Shown: piece by piece, positions 8,583-17,428 of the stretch
Position numbering within the stretch: the first letter of the stretch is position 1
Layout: every line of letters starts with the position of its first letter
From: VXYL01 sp964348085
GTDB lineage: Bacteria > Pseudomonadota > Gammaproteobacteria > Pseudomonadales > Azotimanducaceae
Assembly (NCBI GenBank): GCA_964348085.1
Contig: CAYGBI010000006.1
Location: 1 to 64,000, forward strand
Length of the DNA stretch: 64,000 nucleotides
Reading direction: 5' to 3'
Notes under the pieces: generated by a model
The model's input: only the letters and a program-made list of their open reading frames with translations
What the model was told of the DNA's origin: nothing
The model's database searches: none
Made by a program: the position numbers and the translations under genes

Positions 8583-9707
8583 CTAGACCCGAGCCGCCGG
8601 CGGGTTCGCCGGGTCGGGTTCTGGCGACGGTGCGGATGCGACATGCAGGGTGCGGGTGGGGAAAGCGAACTCGGCACCGTGGCCCTCGACGATTGCGGCG
8701 ATCTTGAACAATACATCCTCCTTGATGGTATGGAACTCGGTCCACACGGTGGTCTTGGTGAACGTGTACACCATGACGTCGAGCGACGACGGTCCGAAGT
8801 CCAGGAAGTTCACCATCAGCGTGCGTTTCGTGTCGATCGCTTCGTGGTTGACGAGCATATCGCGCACGTCGTCGATCACCTTGCCGAGCACCGAGATGTC
8901 GTCATACCGAATGCCGATGATCTCGTAGATGCGCCGGTTGCGCATGCGCGACGGGTTTTCCACGGACAGCGTCGTGAAGGCCGCGTTCGGCACATACAAC
9001 GGGCGCTGATCGAACGTGCGAATGCGCGTCAGCCGCCAGCCGATGTCTTCCACCGTGCCTTCGATCTCGCGGTCGGGCGAACGAATCCAGTCGCCCACCG
9101 CGAACGGCCGGTCCAAGAAAATCATCAACGCGCCAAAGAAGTTGGCCAATAGGTCGCGCGCGGCGAAACCCACCGCCAAGCCACCCAAGCCGCCGAACGC
9201 GAGCACGCCGGCGATGGAGAAGCCGAGCGACTGCAACACCGCGAGGAGCGCGGTGATCAGCACGGAGGCCCGCAACAGCTTGCCGATTACCGCGGCGGTG
9301 GTTCTGTCCATCGGCTGCTTGCGGTACTCGGGATCGGCGACGTGACTTTCGACGAAACCGATGAAGCGGATGGCGAACCAAGCGAGCAGGATGATCCCCG
9401 CGACATCCCGCAGGGGATCGACATAGGCGAACAACTCGGAGTCCGAATCGCGGCCGATGACATCCGCGGCGAACAGGATGCCGAAGGTCCAGATCGCCCA
9501 GCCGATGGGCTTGCGGGCGGCCGCAAGCACCGCGTCGTCGTAGAGGTTGTGGGTGCGTTCGAGTTGCCTTGCCAAGCGATCGAACAAGAGCTTGACGAGG
9601 AAGCGAATCACCAACGTCGCGAAGACGATGAGGAACACATAGAGGTAGGTGCCCCACACCTTGCTCGGCAACGCAATGCCAATGTTCTCGATCAAATCCA
9701 TCGCCAA
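8583..9707 (-). CDS. Small-conductance mechanosensitive ion channel, MscS family
   Basis: 374-residue inner-membrane channel. Several N-terminal membrane segments (VWGTYLYVFLIVFATLVIRFLV; PIGWAIWTFGILFAADVI; VAGIILLAWFAIRFIGFV) precede the pore helix and MscS core VLAFGGLGGLAVGFAARDLL, then NFFGALMIFLDRPFAVGDWI and the beta domain EGTVEDIGWRLTRIRTFDQRPLYVPNA. It opens to release solutes on hypo-osmotic shock in characterised relatives. The frame starts at TTG 9707, with ATG 9701 two codons later, which may be the real start. It is the first gene of the leftward operon and is divergent from lexA. Confidence 0.88.
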   Translation of the reverse strand: MAMDLIENIGIALPSKVWGTYLYVFLIVFATLVIRFLVKLLFDRLARQLERTHNLYDDAVLAAARKPIGWAIWTFGILFAADVIGRDSDSELFAYVDPLRDVAGIILLAWFAIRFIGFVESHVADPEYRKQPMDRTTAAVIGKLLRASVLITALLAVLQSLGFSIAGVLAFGGLGGLAVGFAARDLLANFFGALMIFLDRPFAVGDWIRSPDREIEGTVEDIGWRLTRIRTFDQRPLYVPNAAFTTLSVENPSRMRNRRIYEIIGIRYDDISVLGKVIDDVRDMLVNHEAIDTKRTLMVNFLDFGPSSLDVMVYTFTKTTVWTEFHTIKEDVLFKIAAIVEGHGAEFAFPTRTLHVASAPSPEPDPANPPAARV

Positions 9708-9783
9708 CGCCTGAAAGTCGTTCCCGCGAGCGCGTCAAGCATACGTCAAGCGTGGCCGGTCGGCGCCGCACGAGGCGCCGAAG

Positions 9784-9799
9784 CTGTATATAATCGCAG
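9784..9799 (+). promoter_or_regulatory. LexA-binding SOS box overlapping the lexA -10 element
   Basis: The sequence CTGTATATAATCGCAG differs from the CTGT-N8-ACAG consensus by one base (GCAG for ACAG). It contains a perfect TATAAT at 9789-9794, 40 bases before the lexA start, so bound LexA would cover the -10 hexamer and autorepress. A perfect 7-bp hairpin (CGGCGCC/GGCGCCG, 9761-9780) lies just upstream. Confidence 0.8.
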
Positions 9800-9833
9800 C
9801 AAATAAGGATGCTTTCACAGGGCACCAGCGCAC

Positions 9834-10433
9834 ATGGACAAACTCACCGCCCGCCAAACTCAAGTTCTCGACCTCATCAAGGCTTACATGGTCGACTACG
9901 GCTACCCCCCAACGCGAGCGGACATCGCCCGGGAGCTCGGCTTCAAATCGCCAAACGCCGCCGAAGAGCATCTGAAGGCACTGGCGCGCAAGGGCGCCAT
10001 CGAGATGATCCCGGGCACATCGCGCGGCATTCGCTTGGTGCGCAAGGATGGCCTCCCAGTAGTTGGTCGCGTCGCCGCCGGCGACCCCATCCTCGCCATC
10101 GAACACATCGAAGAGACGTGGGCCGTGCCACCGGACATGTTCAGCCCCACCGCGGACTTCCTGTTGCGAGTACACGGCGACAGCATGGTCGACGCCGGAA
10201 TCCTCGATGGCGACTTGCTCGCGGTACACCAAACGCCCGAGGTGCGCAGCGGCGAAATCGTCGTCGCCCGCATCGAAGACGAAGTAACCGTCAAACGCCT
10301 GCGGCGCAAATCCCGCGACAAGCTGCTACTACTGCCGGAAAACACAAATCACAAACCCATCGAGGTGGATCTCCGCAGCCAACAATTCGCCATCGAGGGC
10401 TTGAGCGTCGGCGTTATTCGGCGCGCGATGTAG
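9834..10433 (+). CDS. lexA: LexA SOS repressor / autoprotease
   Basis: 199 residues, the standard LexA length. An N-terminal winged-helix DNA-binding domain (MDKLTARQTQVLDLI, YPPTRADIARELGF) is followed by the self-cleavage site Ala82-Gly83 in VAAGDP and the catalytic dyad Ser117 (HGDSMVD) and Lys154 (VTVKRL). RecA-stimulated cleavage would derepress the SOS regulon. Its own promoter carries the SOS box. The 3' end overlaps that of topA by 20 bases, tail to tail. Confidence 0.97.
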   Translation: MDKLTARQTQVLDLIKAYMVDYGYPPTRADIARELGFKSPNAAEEHLKALARKGAIEMIPGTSRGIRLVRKDGLPVVGRVAAGDPILAIEHIEETWAVPPDMFSPTADFLLRVHGDSMVDAGILDGDLLAVHQTPEVRSGEIVVARIEDEVTVKRLRRKSRDKLLLLPENTNHKPIEVDLRSQQFAIEGLSVGVIRRAM

Positions 10434-13152
10434 CGGCGCGACGCGCCGGTCGACGCTTGCCGGCGGGCCGCTTCGCTTTCGATTTCGCCTTGGTCCTAGC
10501 CTTCGACTTCGCCTTGGCCTTCGCTTTCGGACGCGGTTGCGCTTCCGTCCAAACGCCATCGCTGAAGTGCGCGCTCCAACCCGTGGCTTTGCCCTCCTTC
10601 TCCGAAGCAACGAATTGCTCCCGGCTCTTGCGGGAGTAGCGCACCATCGCCGGGTTGCCGTCGCCGTCCGACTCCGGCGCTTCGAGCAGGTAGGCGAACT
10701 TGGGGTCCAGCTCGTTGCCGTGCGCCTTCAACTCGCGCACCAACGGCGGACGAGTCTCGCGATGCTTGGGGAATTGACTGGCGGCGAGGAAAATCCCCGC
10801 GGCGCCGTCCCGTAGCACGTAGTGATCGTCCACCTTGGCGCAACGCAGTTCCGGCATGGGCACCGGGTCCGCCTTCGGCGGCGCCGGCTGTCCGTTGCGC
10901 AGCAGCTTGCGCGTGTTCGTGCAGTTCTCCCCGGTGCAGCCGAAGAACTTGCCGAAGCGTCCGGTGCGAAGCTGCATCTCGGCGCCGCACTTGTCGCAGG
11001 CGATCTTCGGACCTTCGTAGCCCTTGATGCGGAACTCGCCGGTCTCGATCTCGAAGCCGGGGCAATCCGGATTGTTGCCGCAAACGTGCAGCTTGCGCGC
11101 CTCGTCGATCAGGAAGCTGTCCATCGGGGTCGCGCAGAGCGGACACTTGCGTTTGGCGCGCAACAACTTGGATTCGCCCTCGTCATCCTGGTCGACATCG
11201 ACGACCTCGTCGCCGGGAATCAGATTGAGCGTGTTCGTGCAACGCTCCTTCGGCGGCAGCGCGTAGCCCGAACAGCCTAGAAAGACGCCGCTCGAGGCGG
11301 TGCGGAGCTGCATCGGGCGACCGCACTTGGCGCAAGAAATATCGGTATCCGTAGGACTGTTGGGACGCATCCCCTGCTGACTCTGCGCGGTGGTCAATTT
11401 GCCGGAGAAGTCCTCATAGAAGGCGTCGAGCAACCCCCGCCACTCCCGGTCGCCCTCCGCCACCTCGTCGAGGTCGCCTTCCATGTTCGCGGTGAACGAG
11501 TAGTCCAACAGCTCGGGGAAGTTCTCCACCAGCCGGTCGGTGACCAGCTCGCCGATGCGTTCGGCGTAGAAGCGGCGCTTGCGCAAGGTGACATAGCCCC
11601 GGTCCTGAATCGTCGAGATGATCGGCACATAGGTGGACGGTCGGCCGATACCGCGTTTCTCCAACTCACGCACCAGACTCGCTTCGCCGTAGCGCGGGGG
11701 CGGCTTGGTGAAGTGCTGAGCCGCGCCGACATCCACGAGGGTCAGCACCTCGCCGGCTTGGTAGTCCGGCAGCGGCTTGTCGTCGTCGCCACGCGCGGGC
11801 AGCACCCGGGTATAGCCGTCGAAGCGCAGGATGCGACCGCGCACCCGAAGTTCGAACTCCCCGGCGGTGACGGTGACCACCGTGGAGAGGTACCGCGCAG
11901 GGGTCATTTGCGACGCTACGAACCGTCGATGAATCAAGTCGTAGAGCCGCCGTCCGTCCGGATCCACGCCACGCAAGTCGTGGCTGGCGGCGAGTTCGGT
12001 CGGGCGGATAGCTTCGTGCGCCTCCTGCGCGCTCGCCTTCGACGCGTAGACGTTTGGCGACTTCGGCAAATAGGGCTCGCCGTACGTCGCGCCGATGTGT
12101 TTGCGCACGCGGTCCATGGCCTCGGCGGCGATGTTGGTGGAGTCCGTGCGCATGTAGGTGATGTGCCCGGCTTCGTACAGGCGTTGCGCCAAGGTCATGG
12201 TTTTGCGCACGCTGAAGCCGAACCGAGTCGCCGCCGCCTGCTGCAACGTCGAGGTGATGAACGGCGCATTTGGCCTAGTCGAGCTCTGGCGGTCCTCGCG
12301 CCCGCGCACGGTGAACGTGCGCTGCCGCAAGCGCGCGACGGCATCGTCCGCCGTCTTCTTGTCGCCCGGGCGAAACCGGCGGTCGTTCTCCTTCACCACT
12401 TCGAAGCGAACGGGCTCGCCGTCGCCCGACTGGCGAGCCAAGTCGGCGAACGCTTCCCAATACTCCACCGGGTCGAACTTGCGGATCTCCCGCTCCCGGT
12501 CGACGACCAAGCGCACGGCCACCGATTGGACGCGCCCCGCGGACAAGCCGCGGGCGACCTTCGACCACAACAACGGCGACAGCTCGAAACCGACGACGCG
12601 ATCCAAGAACCGGCGCGCTTGTTGCGCATTGACGCGGTTCTCGTCCACCACGCCGGGGTTGGCGAACGCCTCCTCGATGGCGGCTCGGGTGATCTCGTTG
12701 AACACCACCCGCCGATAGCGCTCAGCCGGACCGCCGAGCACTTCCGTCAGATGCCACGCGATGGCCTCGCCTTCGCGGTCCAAGTCGGTGGCGAGGTAGA
12801 TTCTGTCCGCCCGCGACGCCAAGCTACGCAACTCGCGAACGACCTTCTCTTTGCCCGGAATCACCTCGTAGGAAGCTCGCCAACCATCGTCCGGGTCCAC
12901 GCCCATACGCTCGACAAGCTGCGAGCGGGCGCGTCGTTTACGGTATTCCGCCTTTTCCTCCGGCGGCAGCTTGCGCACTTTCGCCGCTTCCTTGGCGCGC
13001 TGCTCGGCGCGCGTCTTGGGGTCGACGCGGCTGCCCACGGGCAGATCGCGCACATGGCCGGCGCTCGACTTCACGGTGTAATCGCGCCCCAAGTAGCGAT
13101 TGATGGTGGGGGCCTTGGTGGCCGACTCGACGATGACCAAGGAACGAGCCAT
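10414..13152 (-). CDS. topA: DNA topoisomerase I (type IA)
   Basis: 912 residues from ATG 13152, preceded by AAGGAG five bases upstream; an upstream in-frame start at 13197 is less likely. The TOPRIM domain opens with RSLVIVESATKAPTI, the acidic DLDREGEAIAWHL metal site follows, and the active-site tyrosine is in HITYMRTDSTN. Cysteine-rich zinc modules follow (CAKCGRPMQL, CPLCATPM, CDKCGAEM). The protein ends in a lysine/alanine-rich basic tail (KAKAKAKSKARTKAKSKAK), which in other bacteria strengthens DNA binding. It relaxes negative supercoils behind polymerase. It is convergent with and overlaps the end of lexA. Confidence 0.96.
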   Translation of the reverse strand: MARSLVIVESATKAPTINRYLGRDYTVKSSAGHVRDLPVGSRVDPKTRAEQRAKEAAKVRKLPPEEKAEYRKRRARSQLVERMGVDPDDGWRASYEVIPGKEKVVRELRSLASRADRIYLATDLDREGEAIAWHLTEVLGGPAERYRRVVFNEITRAAIEEAFANPGVVDENRVNAQQARRFLDRVVGFELSPLLWSKVARGLSAGRVQSVAVRLVVDREREIRKFDPVEYWEAFADLARQSGDGEPVRFEVVKENDRRFRPGDKKTADDAVARLRQRTFTVRGREDRQSSTRPNAPFITSTLQQAAATRFGFSVRKTMTLAQRLYEAGHITYMRTDSTNIAAEAMDRVRKHIGATYGEPYLPKSPNVYASKASAQEAHEAIRPTELAASHDLRGVDPDGRRLYDLIHRRFVASQMTPARYLSTVVTVTAGEFELRVRGRILRFDGYTRVLPARGDDDKPLPDYQAGEVLTLVDVGAAQHFTKPPPRYGEASLVRELEKRGIGRPSTYVPIISTIQDRGYVTLRKRRFYAERIGELVTDRLVENFPELLDYSFTANMEGDLDEVAEGDREWRGLLDAFYEDFSGKLTTAQSQQGMRPNSPTDTDISCAKCGRPMQLRTASSGVFLGCSGYALPPKERCTNTLNLIPGDEVVDVDQDDEGESKLLRAKRKCPLCATPMDSFLIDEARKLHVCGNNPDCPGFEIETGEFRIKGYEGPKIACDKCGAEMQLRTGRFGKFFGCTGENCTNTRKLLRNGQPAPPKADPVPMPELRCAKVDDHYVLRDGAAGIFLAASQFPKHRETRPPLVRELKAHGNELDPKFAYLLEAPESDGDGNPAMVRYSRKSREQFVASEKEGKATGWSAHFSDGVWTEAQPRPKAKAKAKSKARTKAKSKAKRPAGKRRPARRAATSRAE

Positions 13153-13282
13153 TTTTCTCCTTGAGGTTTCCCTCGTCAGCGCCGCAGCCGATCGCAAGCT
13201 GGCCGCGAAGAAAGCGTGAATTGGCGGCGCATATATACGCGGGACTTCGCGCTGTCAACAACGGCCTGTCCCGCCAACCCCG

Positions 13283-13843
13283 TCAAGGCGCCGATTCGGC
13301 CACGTCGCGATGCACCTCCGCAATCGCTTCGAGACCCTCGCGGATGCCGTCGACCACTACTTGGGAAGACGCCCCCGCCAAGCGCTCGCGACCGAACCAG
13401 ACGATGGCGCGAGCATCCGCCTGCACGGCAACGCAGCCTCCCGGCAGCGCGTCGACGATGGCGCCGATGCGTCGCCAATAGCCCTCCGCCAACGGGGGAA
13501 GATCGACGGGCGGGTGCAGCGTCGTCCAGCCCGGCAGATAACGACTCTCGCTCGCGCACTTGAACAGTCGCCAACTCGGCGCGCCGATCAGCGGCGCGAG
13601 CAACGGCAACCGGTAGCCGGCGCATTCGAGGGTGGCGTCACGCGCTACGCCGCCGGCGGATACGCGCTCTTCCGCACTCGCGTCGAGCTTCGGCAGCGCG
13701 GCCATCTCCACGGTCAAGCCCGCGCGTCGCGCGGCCAAGCGCAGCTCGCTCAAGCGTCGATCGCGTTCCGACGGCAGCAGCCAGAAGATCGGACCAACGG
13801 CGACGCAAACGACCAATACGATGACCACCCAGATCACTGGCAA
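13283..13843 (-). CDS. Conserved hypothetical single-pass membrane protein
   Basis: 186 residues with one N-terminal membrane segment (IWVVIVLVVCVAVGPIFWLLP) then a cytoplasmic-looking domain starting ERDRRLSELRLAARRAGL. The rest is mixed alpha/beta with no motif I recognise. Small proteins of this design sit near topA/lexA in pseudomonads, where they are sometimes labelled YajC-like without good evidence. The frame begins TTG 13843 (GTG two codons later), with AGGGTGG just upstream. It is 130 bases upstream of topA on the same strand and probably cotranscribed with it. Confidence 0.6.
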   Translation of the reverse strand: MPVIWVVIVLVVCVAVGPIFWLLPSERDRRLSELRLAARRAGLTVEMAALPKLDASAEERVSAGGVARDATLECAGYRLPLLAPLIGAPSWRLFKCASESRYLPGWTTLHPPVDLPPLAEGYWRRIGAIVDALPGGCVAVQADARAIVWFGRERLAGASSQVVVDGIREGLEAIAEVHRDVAESAP

Positions 13844-13867
13844 TCCACCCTAAGTGTCATTCCGCTA

Positions 13868-13897
13868 TTGAGAGATTCTTGGGCGGTAGTGTATGGT
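13868..13897 (+). promoter_or_regulatory. Candidate sigma-70-type promoter for uspA
   Basis: TTGAGA at 13868-13873 and TATGGT at 13892-13897, separated by 18 bases, lie about 35 bases upstream of the universal stress protein start. Only the -35 is close to consensus, so this is a weak assignment. Confidence 0.3.
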
Positions 13898-13931
13898 CGC
13901 ACGCGACCAAGCGCCCGCCGGAGGCCGATCA

Positions 13932-14390
13932 ATGAGCGACTATCGCCGTATCCTGCTCGCCGTAGACTTAACCGACGAGAGTCGGCGCGTGGCGAACCGC
14001 GCCATGGCGATCGCCGAGTCGTCGGGCGCCGAGTTGCACGTCGTTCACGTCATCGAACCACTGAGCTTGGCGTACGGCGGCGACGTGCCGATGGACCTGT
14101 CGTCGGTGCAAGATCAGATCCACGACCAAGCTCGTTCGCACTTGGCGGCGTTCGCAGCCTCGCTCGACATCGCCGAGGAGTGCCGACACTTGGTGTTCGG
14201 GCGCCCGGAGAGCGAGATTCACCGCCTCGCCGAGACCGAGGAGATCGATCTGGTCGTCATCGGCAGCCACGGCCGTCACGGCATCGCCCTGTTGCTAGGC
14301 TCCACGGCCAACGGCGTGCTGCACGGCGCTTCCTGCGATGTGCTCGCGGTGCGCGTTGGGCGCGATATTCCGGCGGATGACGACGACTAG
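13932..14390 (+). CDS. Universal stress protein, UspA family
   Basis: 152-residue single-domain Usp protein from ATG 13932. The first strand is YRRILLAVDLTDES. The C-terminal nucleotide-binding signature G-2x-G-9x-G-S/T is visible in VIGSHGRHGIALLLGSTANGVLHGASCDVL, which suggests an ATP-binding rather than a non-binding member. The biological role is not readable from sequence; relatives are induced by starvation or oxidative stress. It stands alone, divergent from the topA side. Confidence 0.88.
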   Translation: MSDYRRILLAVDLTDESRRVANRAMAIAESSGAELHVVHVIEPLSLAYGGDVPMDLSSVQDQIHDQARSHLAAFAASLDIAEECRHLVFGRPESEIHRLAETEEIDLVVIGSHGRHGIALLLGSTANGVLHGASCDVLAVRVGRDIPADDDD

Positions 14391-14480
14391 CGCTCGGCAC
14401 CCCTACGTTTCTCCCACGACCGACTAGCTAGGAGCGAGCGCCTGCGCACGAACACCAATCGGCGCCGTGCGCTCGTCTAT

Positions 14481-16379
14481 GTGCTGGCCGCCTTGCTGGC
14501 CAGCACCGCCACAGTGCAGGCCGACGCCAACGAGCAAAAGCAGTCTGCGTTGCCGCTCTACGAGCAGCGCCTCGCCTATCGTCGAGCCGTACAAGCGCTA
14601 CGCGACGGACGTTCGATCACCTATCGACGCGAAGCCGCGAAACTGAACGACTATGCGCTGCGCCCCTACCTCGTCTATTACGAAGAACAGGGACGCTTGA
14701 GCACCATGCGCCCAAAACGGGCGCAGGAACTGCGCACGGCGTTTCGCGAGACGCCCATCGCCGAACGCTTTCACCGCCAATGGCTGGCCGCTCAGGTCCG
14801 GCGGGGCAATTGGCAGGTCTATCTCGACCACTACGAGCCCACCACCAACGCCGCCGGCCGCTGCAACTACGTGCGCGCCTTGTACCGTTCCGGTGAGCGG
14901 GAGGCGGCGCTCGCCAAGGTGCGGGAACTGTGGGTGTCCGCGGAGTCGATGCCGAAAACTTGCGACCCGCTGTTCAAGGTGTGGATCGCCGCCGGCCACT
15001 TGGACCAAGAAACGGTGTGGGCCAGGCTGATGCTCGCGTTGGATGCCGGCGAAGTCGGCCTCGCCCGCTATCTCTTGCGCTTCTTAGACAGCGACAACGC
15101 CGGCGCCGGCCAGCTCTATGTGAACGTACATACCCGTCCGCAGCTCACCCGCACCCTGTCCCGTTTCCCGGATACGCTCGGCGGGCGGCGAGCGTTCCGA
15201 CATGGCCTGCTGCGGTACGCGAGGAACGACGCCGAAGCGGCGCTCGGGCTGTGGCGAGAGTCGCAAGGACGGCACACCTACTCCGACGCCGACCGAAGCT
15301 ACATCCACGAACGACTGACGGCGGCCGCCGCCGAGGACGGGCTTACGCCAAGCGACGATCCGGCGGGGTTCTCGAGCAGCACCCAAGAACGCATCGCTCT
15401 GGCCATGGTGCGGCATCAACGGTGGCCGGCGGCGGTCCGCTGGATCGGCGCACTGCCGGCGGACCTCGCAAGCCAACCGCGTTGGCGCTATTGGCTCGGC
15501 CATGCCAAGCAGGCGAATGGCGACCTAGCCGCCGGCCAGGAGCACTTGCGGCCGCTGGCCGGAATACGCACGTACTACGGGTTCCTCGCCGCTGGCGACT
15601 TGGGCACCGAAGGTGCGCTCAATGCCGAACCGCTGCTTGCCGACCGCGCCGCCCAACGCACCTTGCAGGCAATGCCCACGGTGAACCGCATGGTCGAGCT
15701 CTACGTCGTCGGCGACTTCGTCAACGCCCGACGCGAGTGGAACTTCGCGATCAAGTCGTTGAACCGAGAGCAACGACGACACCTCGTCGAATTGACGGCG
15801 GAACTCGGATGGGTGGATCAAGCCATTTTCGGCGCACGGGACGCCGAGCTCGACGACTTGGTGGAGCTACGCTTCCCAACACCGCACCTGCACATCTATC
15901 AACGCTACGCGACGGAAGTGGACCTGCCCGTTCACCTGCTGCTCGCCGTGTCTCGACAAGAGAGCGCCTTCCACGTGAGCGCCGTCTCCCACGCCGGCGC
16001 CCGTGGCTTGATGCAGCTCATGCCGGCCACCGCCCGCCGGGTCGCCGAGCGGGCGAGAATCGCCCGGCCGGTGGTGGCCGACCTCGCGGACCCGAACATC
16101 AACGTGCGCTTGGGCGCACATCACTTCGCCGCTCTGTTGCAGCGTTATCAGGGCAACCGCGCACTTGCCGCAGCCGCGTACAACGCCGGCGAGGGCAACG
16201 TCAAGCGGTGGCTCGCCGGTGCGGAGGGCATGCCGACGAACGTTTGGATCGAACGCATCCCGTTCCGCGAAACGCGCGACTACGTAAAGGGCGTGCTCGC
16301 GTTCCAGTGCGTCTACAGCAAGCTACTCGGGGATCCCGTCCCGGCGCTACGCGCCGACGAACGCTTCATCCCTTCGTGA
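14481..16379 (+). CDS. slt: Soluble lytic murein transglycosylase, Slt70 type
   Basis: 632 residues from the GTG, close to E. coli Slt (645). A signal peptide (VLAALLASTATVQA) is followed by a long helical superhelix built of alpha-helical repeats (residues 30-440). The C-terminal catalytic SLT domain has the glutamate in AVSRQESAFHVSAVSHAGARG, then LMQLMPATARRVA and ALAAAAYNAGEGNVKRW. It cleaves peptidoglycan glycan strands in the periplasm, leaving 1,6-anhydro ends. Arginine-rich codons just upstream (RTNTNRRRALVY) would make a better n-region, so translation may start slightly earlier from a rare codon. Its stop overlaps the tatD start (GTGA). Confidence 0.9.
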   Translation: MLAALLASTATVQADANEQKQSALPLYEQRLAYRRAVQALRDGRSITYRREAAKLNDYALRPYLVYYEEQGRLSTMRPKRAQELRTAFRETPIAERFHRQWLAAQVRRGNWQVYLDHYEPTTNAAGRCNYVRALYRSGEREAALAKVRELWVSAESMPKTCDPLFKVWIAAGHLDQETVWARLMLALDAGEVGLARYLLRFLDSDNAGAGQLYVNVHTRPQLTRTLSRFPDTLGGRRAFRHGLLRYARNDAEAALGLWRESQGRHTYSDADRSYIHERLTAAAAEDGLTPSDDPAGFSSSTQERIALAMVRHQRWPAAVRWIGALPADLASQPRWRYWLGHAKQANGDLAAGQEHLRPLAGIRTYYGFLAAGDLGTEGALNAEPLLADRAAQRTLQAMPTVNRMVELYVVGDFVNARREWNFAIKSLNREQRRHLVELTAELGWVDQAIFGARDAELDDLVELRFPTPHLHIYQRYATEVDLPVHLLLAVSRQESAFHVSAVSHAGARGLMQLMPATARRVAERARIARPVVADLADPNINVRLGAHHFAALLQRYQGNRALAAAAYNAGEGNVKRWLAGAEGMPTNVWIERIPFRETRDYVKGVLAFQCVYSKLLGDPVPALRADERFIPS

Positions 16380-17155
16380 TCGACATCGGCGCCAACCTCA
16401 CGAACCGAGTGTTCGACGAGGACTTGGACGCCGTGCTGGCGCGCGCGACCGCCGCGGACGTTGCCGCGATCATCGTCACCGGCACCAATGTCGCCGCATC
16501 CGAGGCGGCGATCGCGCTCGCTGACGGACATCGGCTGTTCGCCACCGCCGGCGTGCATCCACACGACGCCGACGCGGTTGCCGAGGGATGGGTCGAGGAC
16601 ATCGCCACGCTCGCCGAAGCGTCGGAAGTGGTCGCCATCGGCGAGACCGGACTCGACTACTATCGCGACTATTCCAGCCGAGAGCGGCAACGCGCGGCTT
16701 TCCGTGAGCAAGCGGCGCTGGCGGTGCGCCTCGGCAAGCCACTCTTCGTCCACGACCGCGACTCGAACGGCGATACGCGCGCCATCCTCGCCGACTACCG
16801 CGATGCGCTCGTCGCTTGCGTCATCCACTGCTTCACCGGCACGGCGACGGACCTCGACGGCTACTTGGACGACGGTTACAGCATCGGCGTCACCGGCTGG
16901 ATCTGCGACGAACGGCGTGGCGGCGAACTCGCCGACCTAGTGAAACGCATACCCGGCGACCGGTTGATGATCGAAACCGACGCGCCTTACCTGCTGCCGC
17001 GCAACATCGCGCCACGACCCCGCTCGCGCCGCAACGAGCCGGCGTTCCTGCCTTGGGTGGCGCGTCGCGTGGCGGAATGCCGGGGCGAAACGCCGGCGCT
17101 CGTCGCACGGCAAACCCACGCCAACGCCGTGCGCTTCTTCCAACTGCCGCATTAA
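16376..17155 (+). CDS. tatD: TatD family metal-dependent deoxyribonuclease
   Basis: 259 residues from GTG 16376, overlapping the slt stop by four bases. It closely follows the E. coli TatD pattern: IDIGANLTN at the start, GVHPHD, VVAIGETGLDYYRDYS, HCFTGT, GVTGWICDERRG, MIETDAPYLLPR and SRRNEPAFLP. The histidines and aspartates in these motifs are the metal ligands of the TIM-barrel hydrolase. E. coli TatD is a 3'-5' exonuclease/DNase involved in repair of oxidative damage. Coupling to slt is local to this genome. Confidence 0.92.
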   Translation: MIDIGANLTNRVFDEDLDAVLARATAADVAAIIVTGTNVAASEAAIALADGHRLFATAGVHPHDADAVAEGWVEDIATLAEASEVVAIGETGLDYYRDYSSRERQRAAFREQAALAVRLGKPLFVHDRDSNGDTRAILADYRDALVACVIHCFTGTATDLDGYLDDGYSIGVTGWICDERRGGELADLVKRIPGDRLMIETDAPYLLPRNIAPRPRSRRNEPAFLPWVARRVAECRGETPALVARQTHANAVRFFQLPH

Positions 17156-17197
17156 CCTGCCAAGCGGTCGATCACGCCGTTGCGGGAGCCAGCCCGC

Positions 17198-17428
17198 TCA
17201 CAGCTTGTCCCGCAGCCTCTGCGCATCGAACGGCCAGTCGAACTCGTCGCCGTCGACGCGCAACACCGGCACCCGGTGCGCGTAGCGTTCGAACAGGGCG
17301 TCGTCGGCCACTACCTCGCGGGTGCGCAAAGCGAAGCCGCGCAGTTCTGGCATACTCGCAAGCCAATCCAGCGCCTCGTCGCAACGGCTGCAAGACGCGG
17401 TGGTGATGAGTTCGAGGCGGCGTCGCAT
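17198..17428 (-). CDS. Glutaredoxin-like protein (DUF836 family)
   Basis: 76-residue thioredoxin-fold protein. The redox motif CSRC follows the first strand (LELITTASCSRCDEALDWL), and the cis-proline segment is RVPVLRVDGDEFDWPFD. Such small CxxC proteins are annotated as glutaredoxin-like; their partners are unknown. Its ATG shares its last base with the TTG of the divergent C39-like gene, so the two promoters must lie inside each other's coding regions. Confidence 0.8.
   Translation of the reverse strand: MRRRLELITTASCSRCDEALDWLASMPELRGFALRTREVVADDALFERYAHRVPVLRVDGDEFDWPFDAQRLRDKL

Noticed and set aside
9761..9780. GGCGCC hairpin upstream of lexA as a transcription terminator
   Set aside because: No T-run follows on either strand, and both flanking genes start, not end, here.
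11713..13164. 483-codon open frame antisense to topA
   Set aside because: Long antisense frames are expected in GC-rich DNA; it has no recognisable motif and topA on the other strand is unmistakable.
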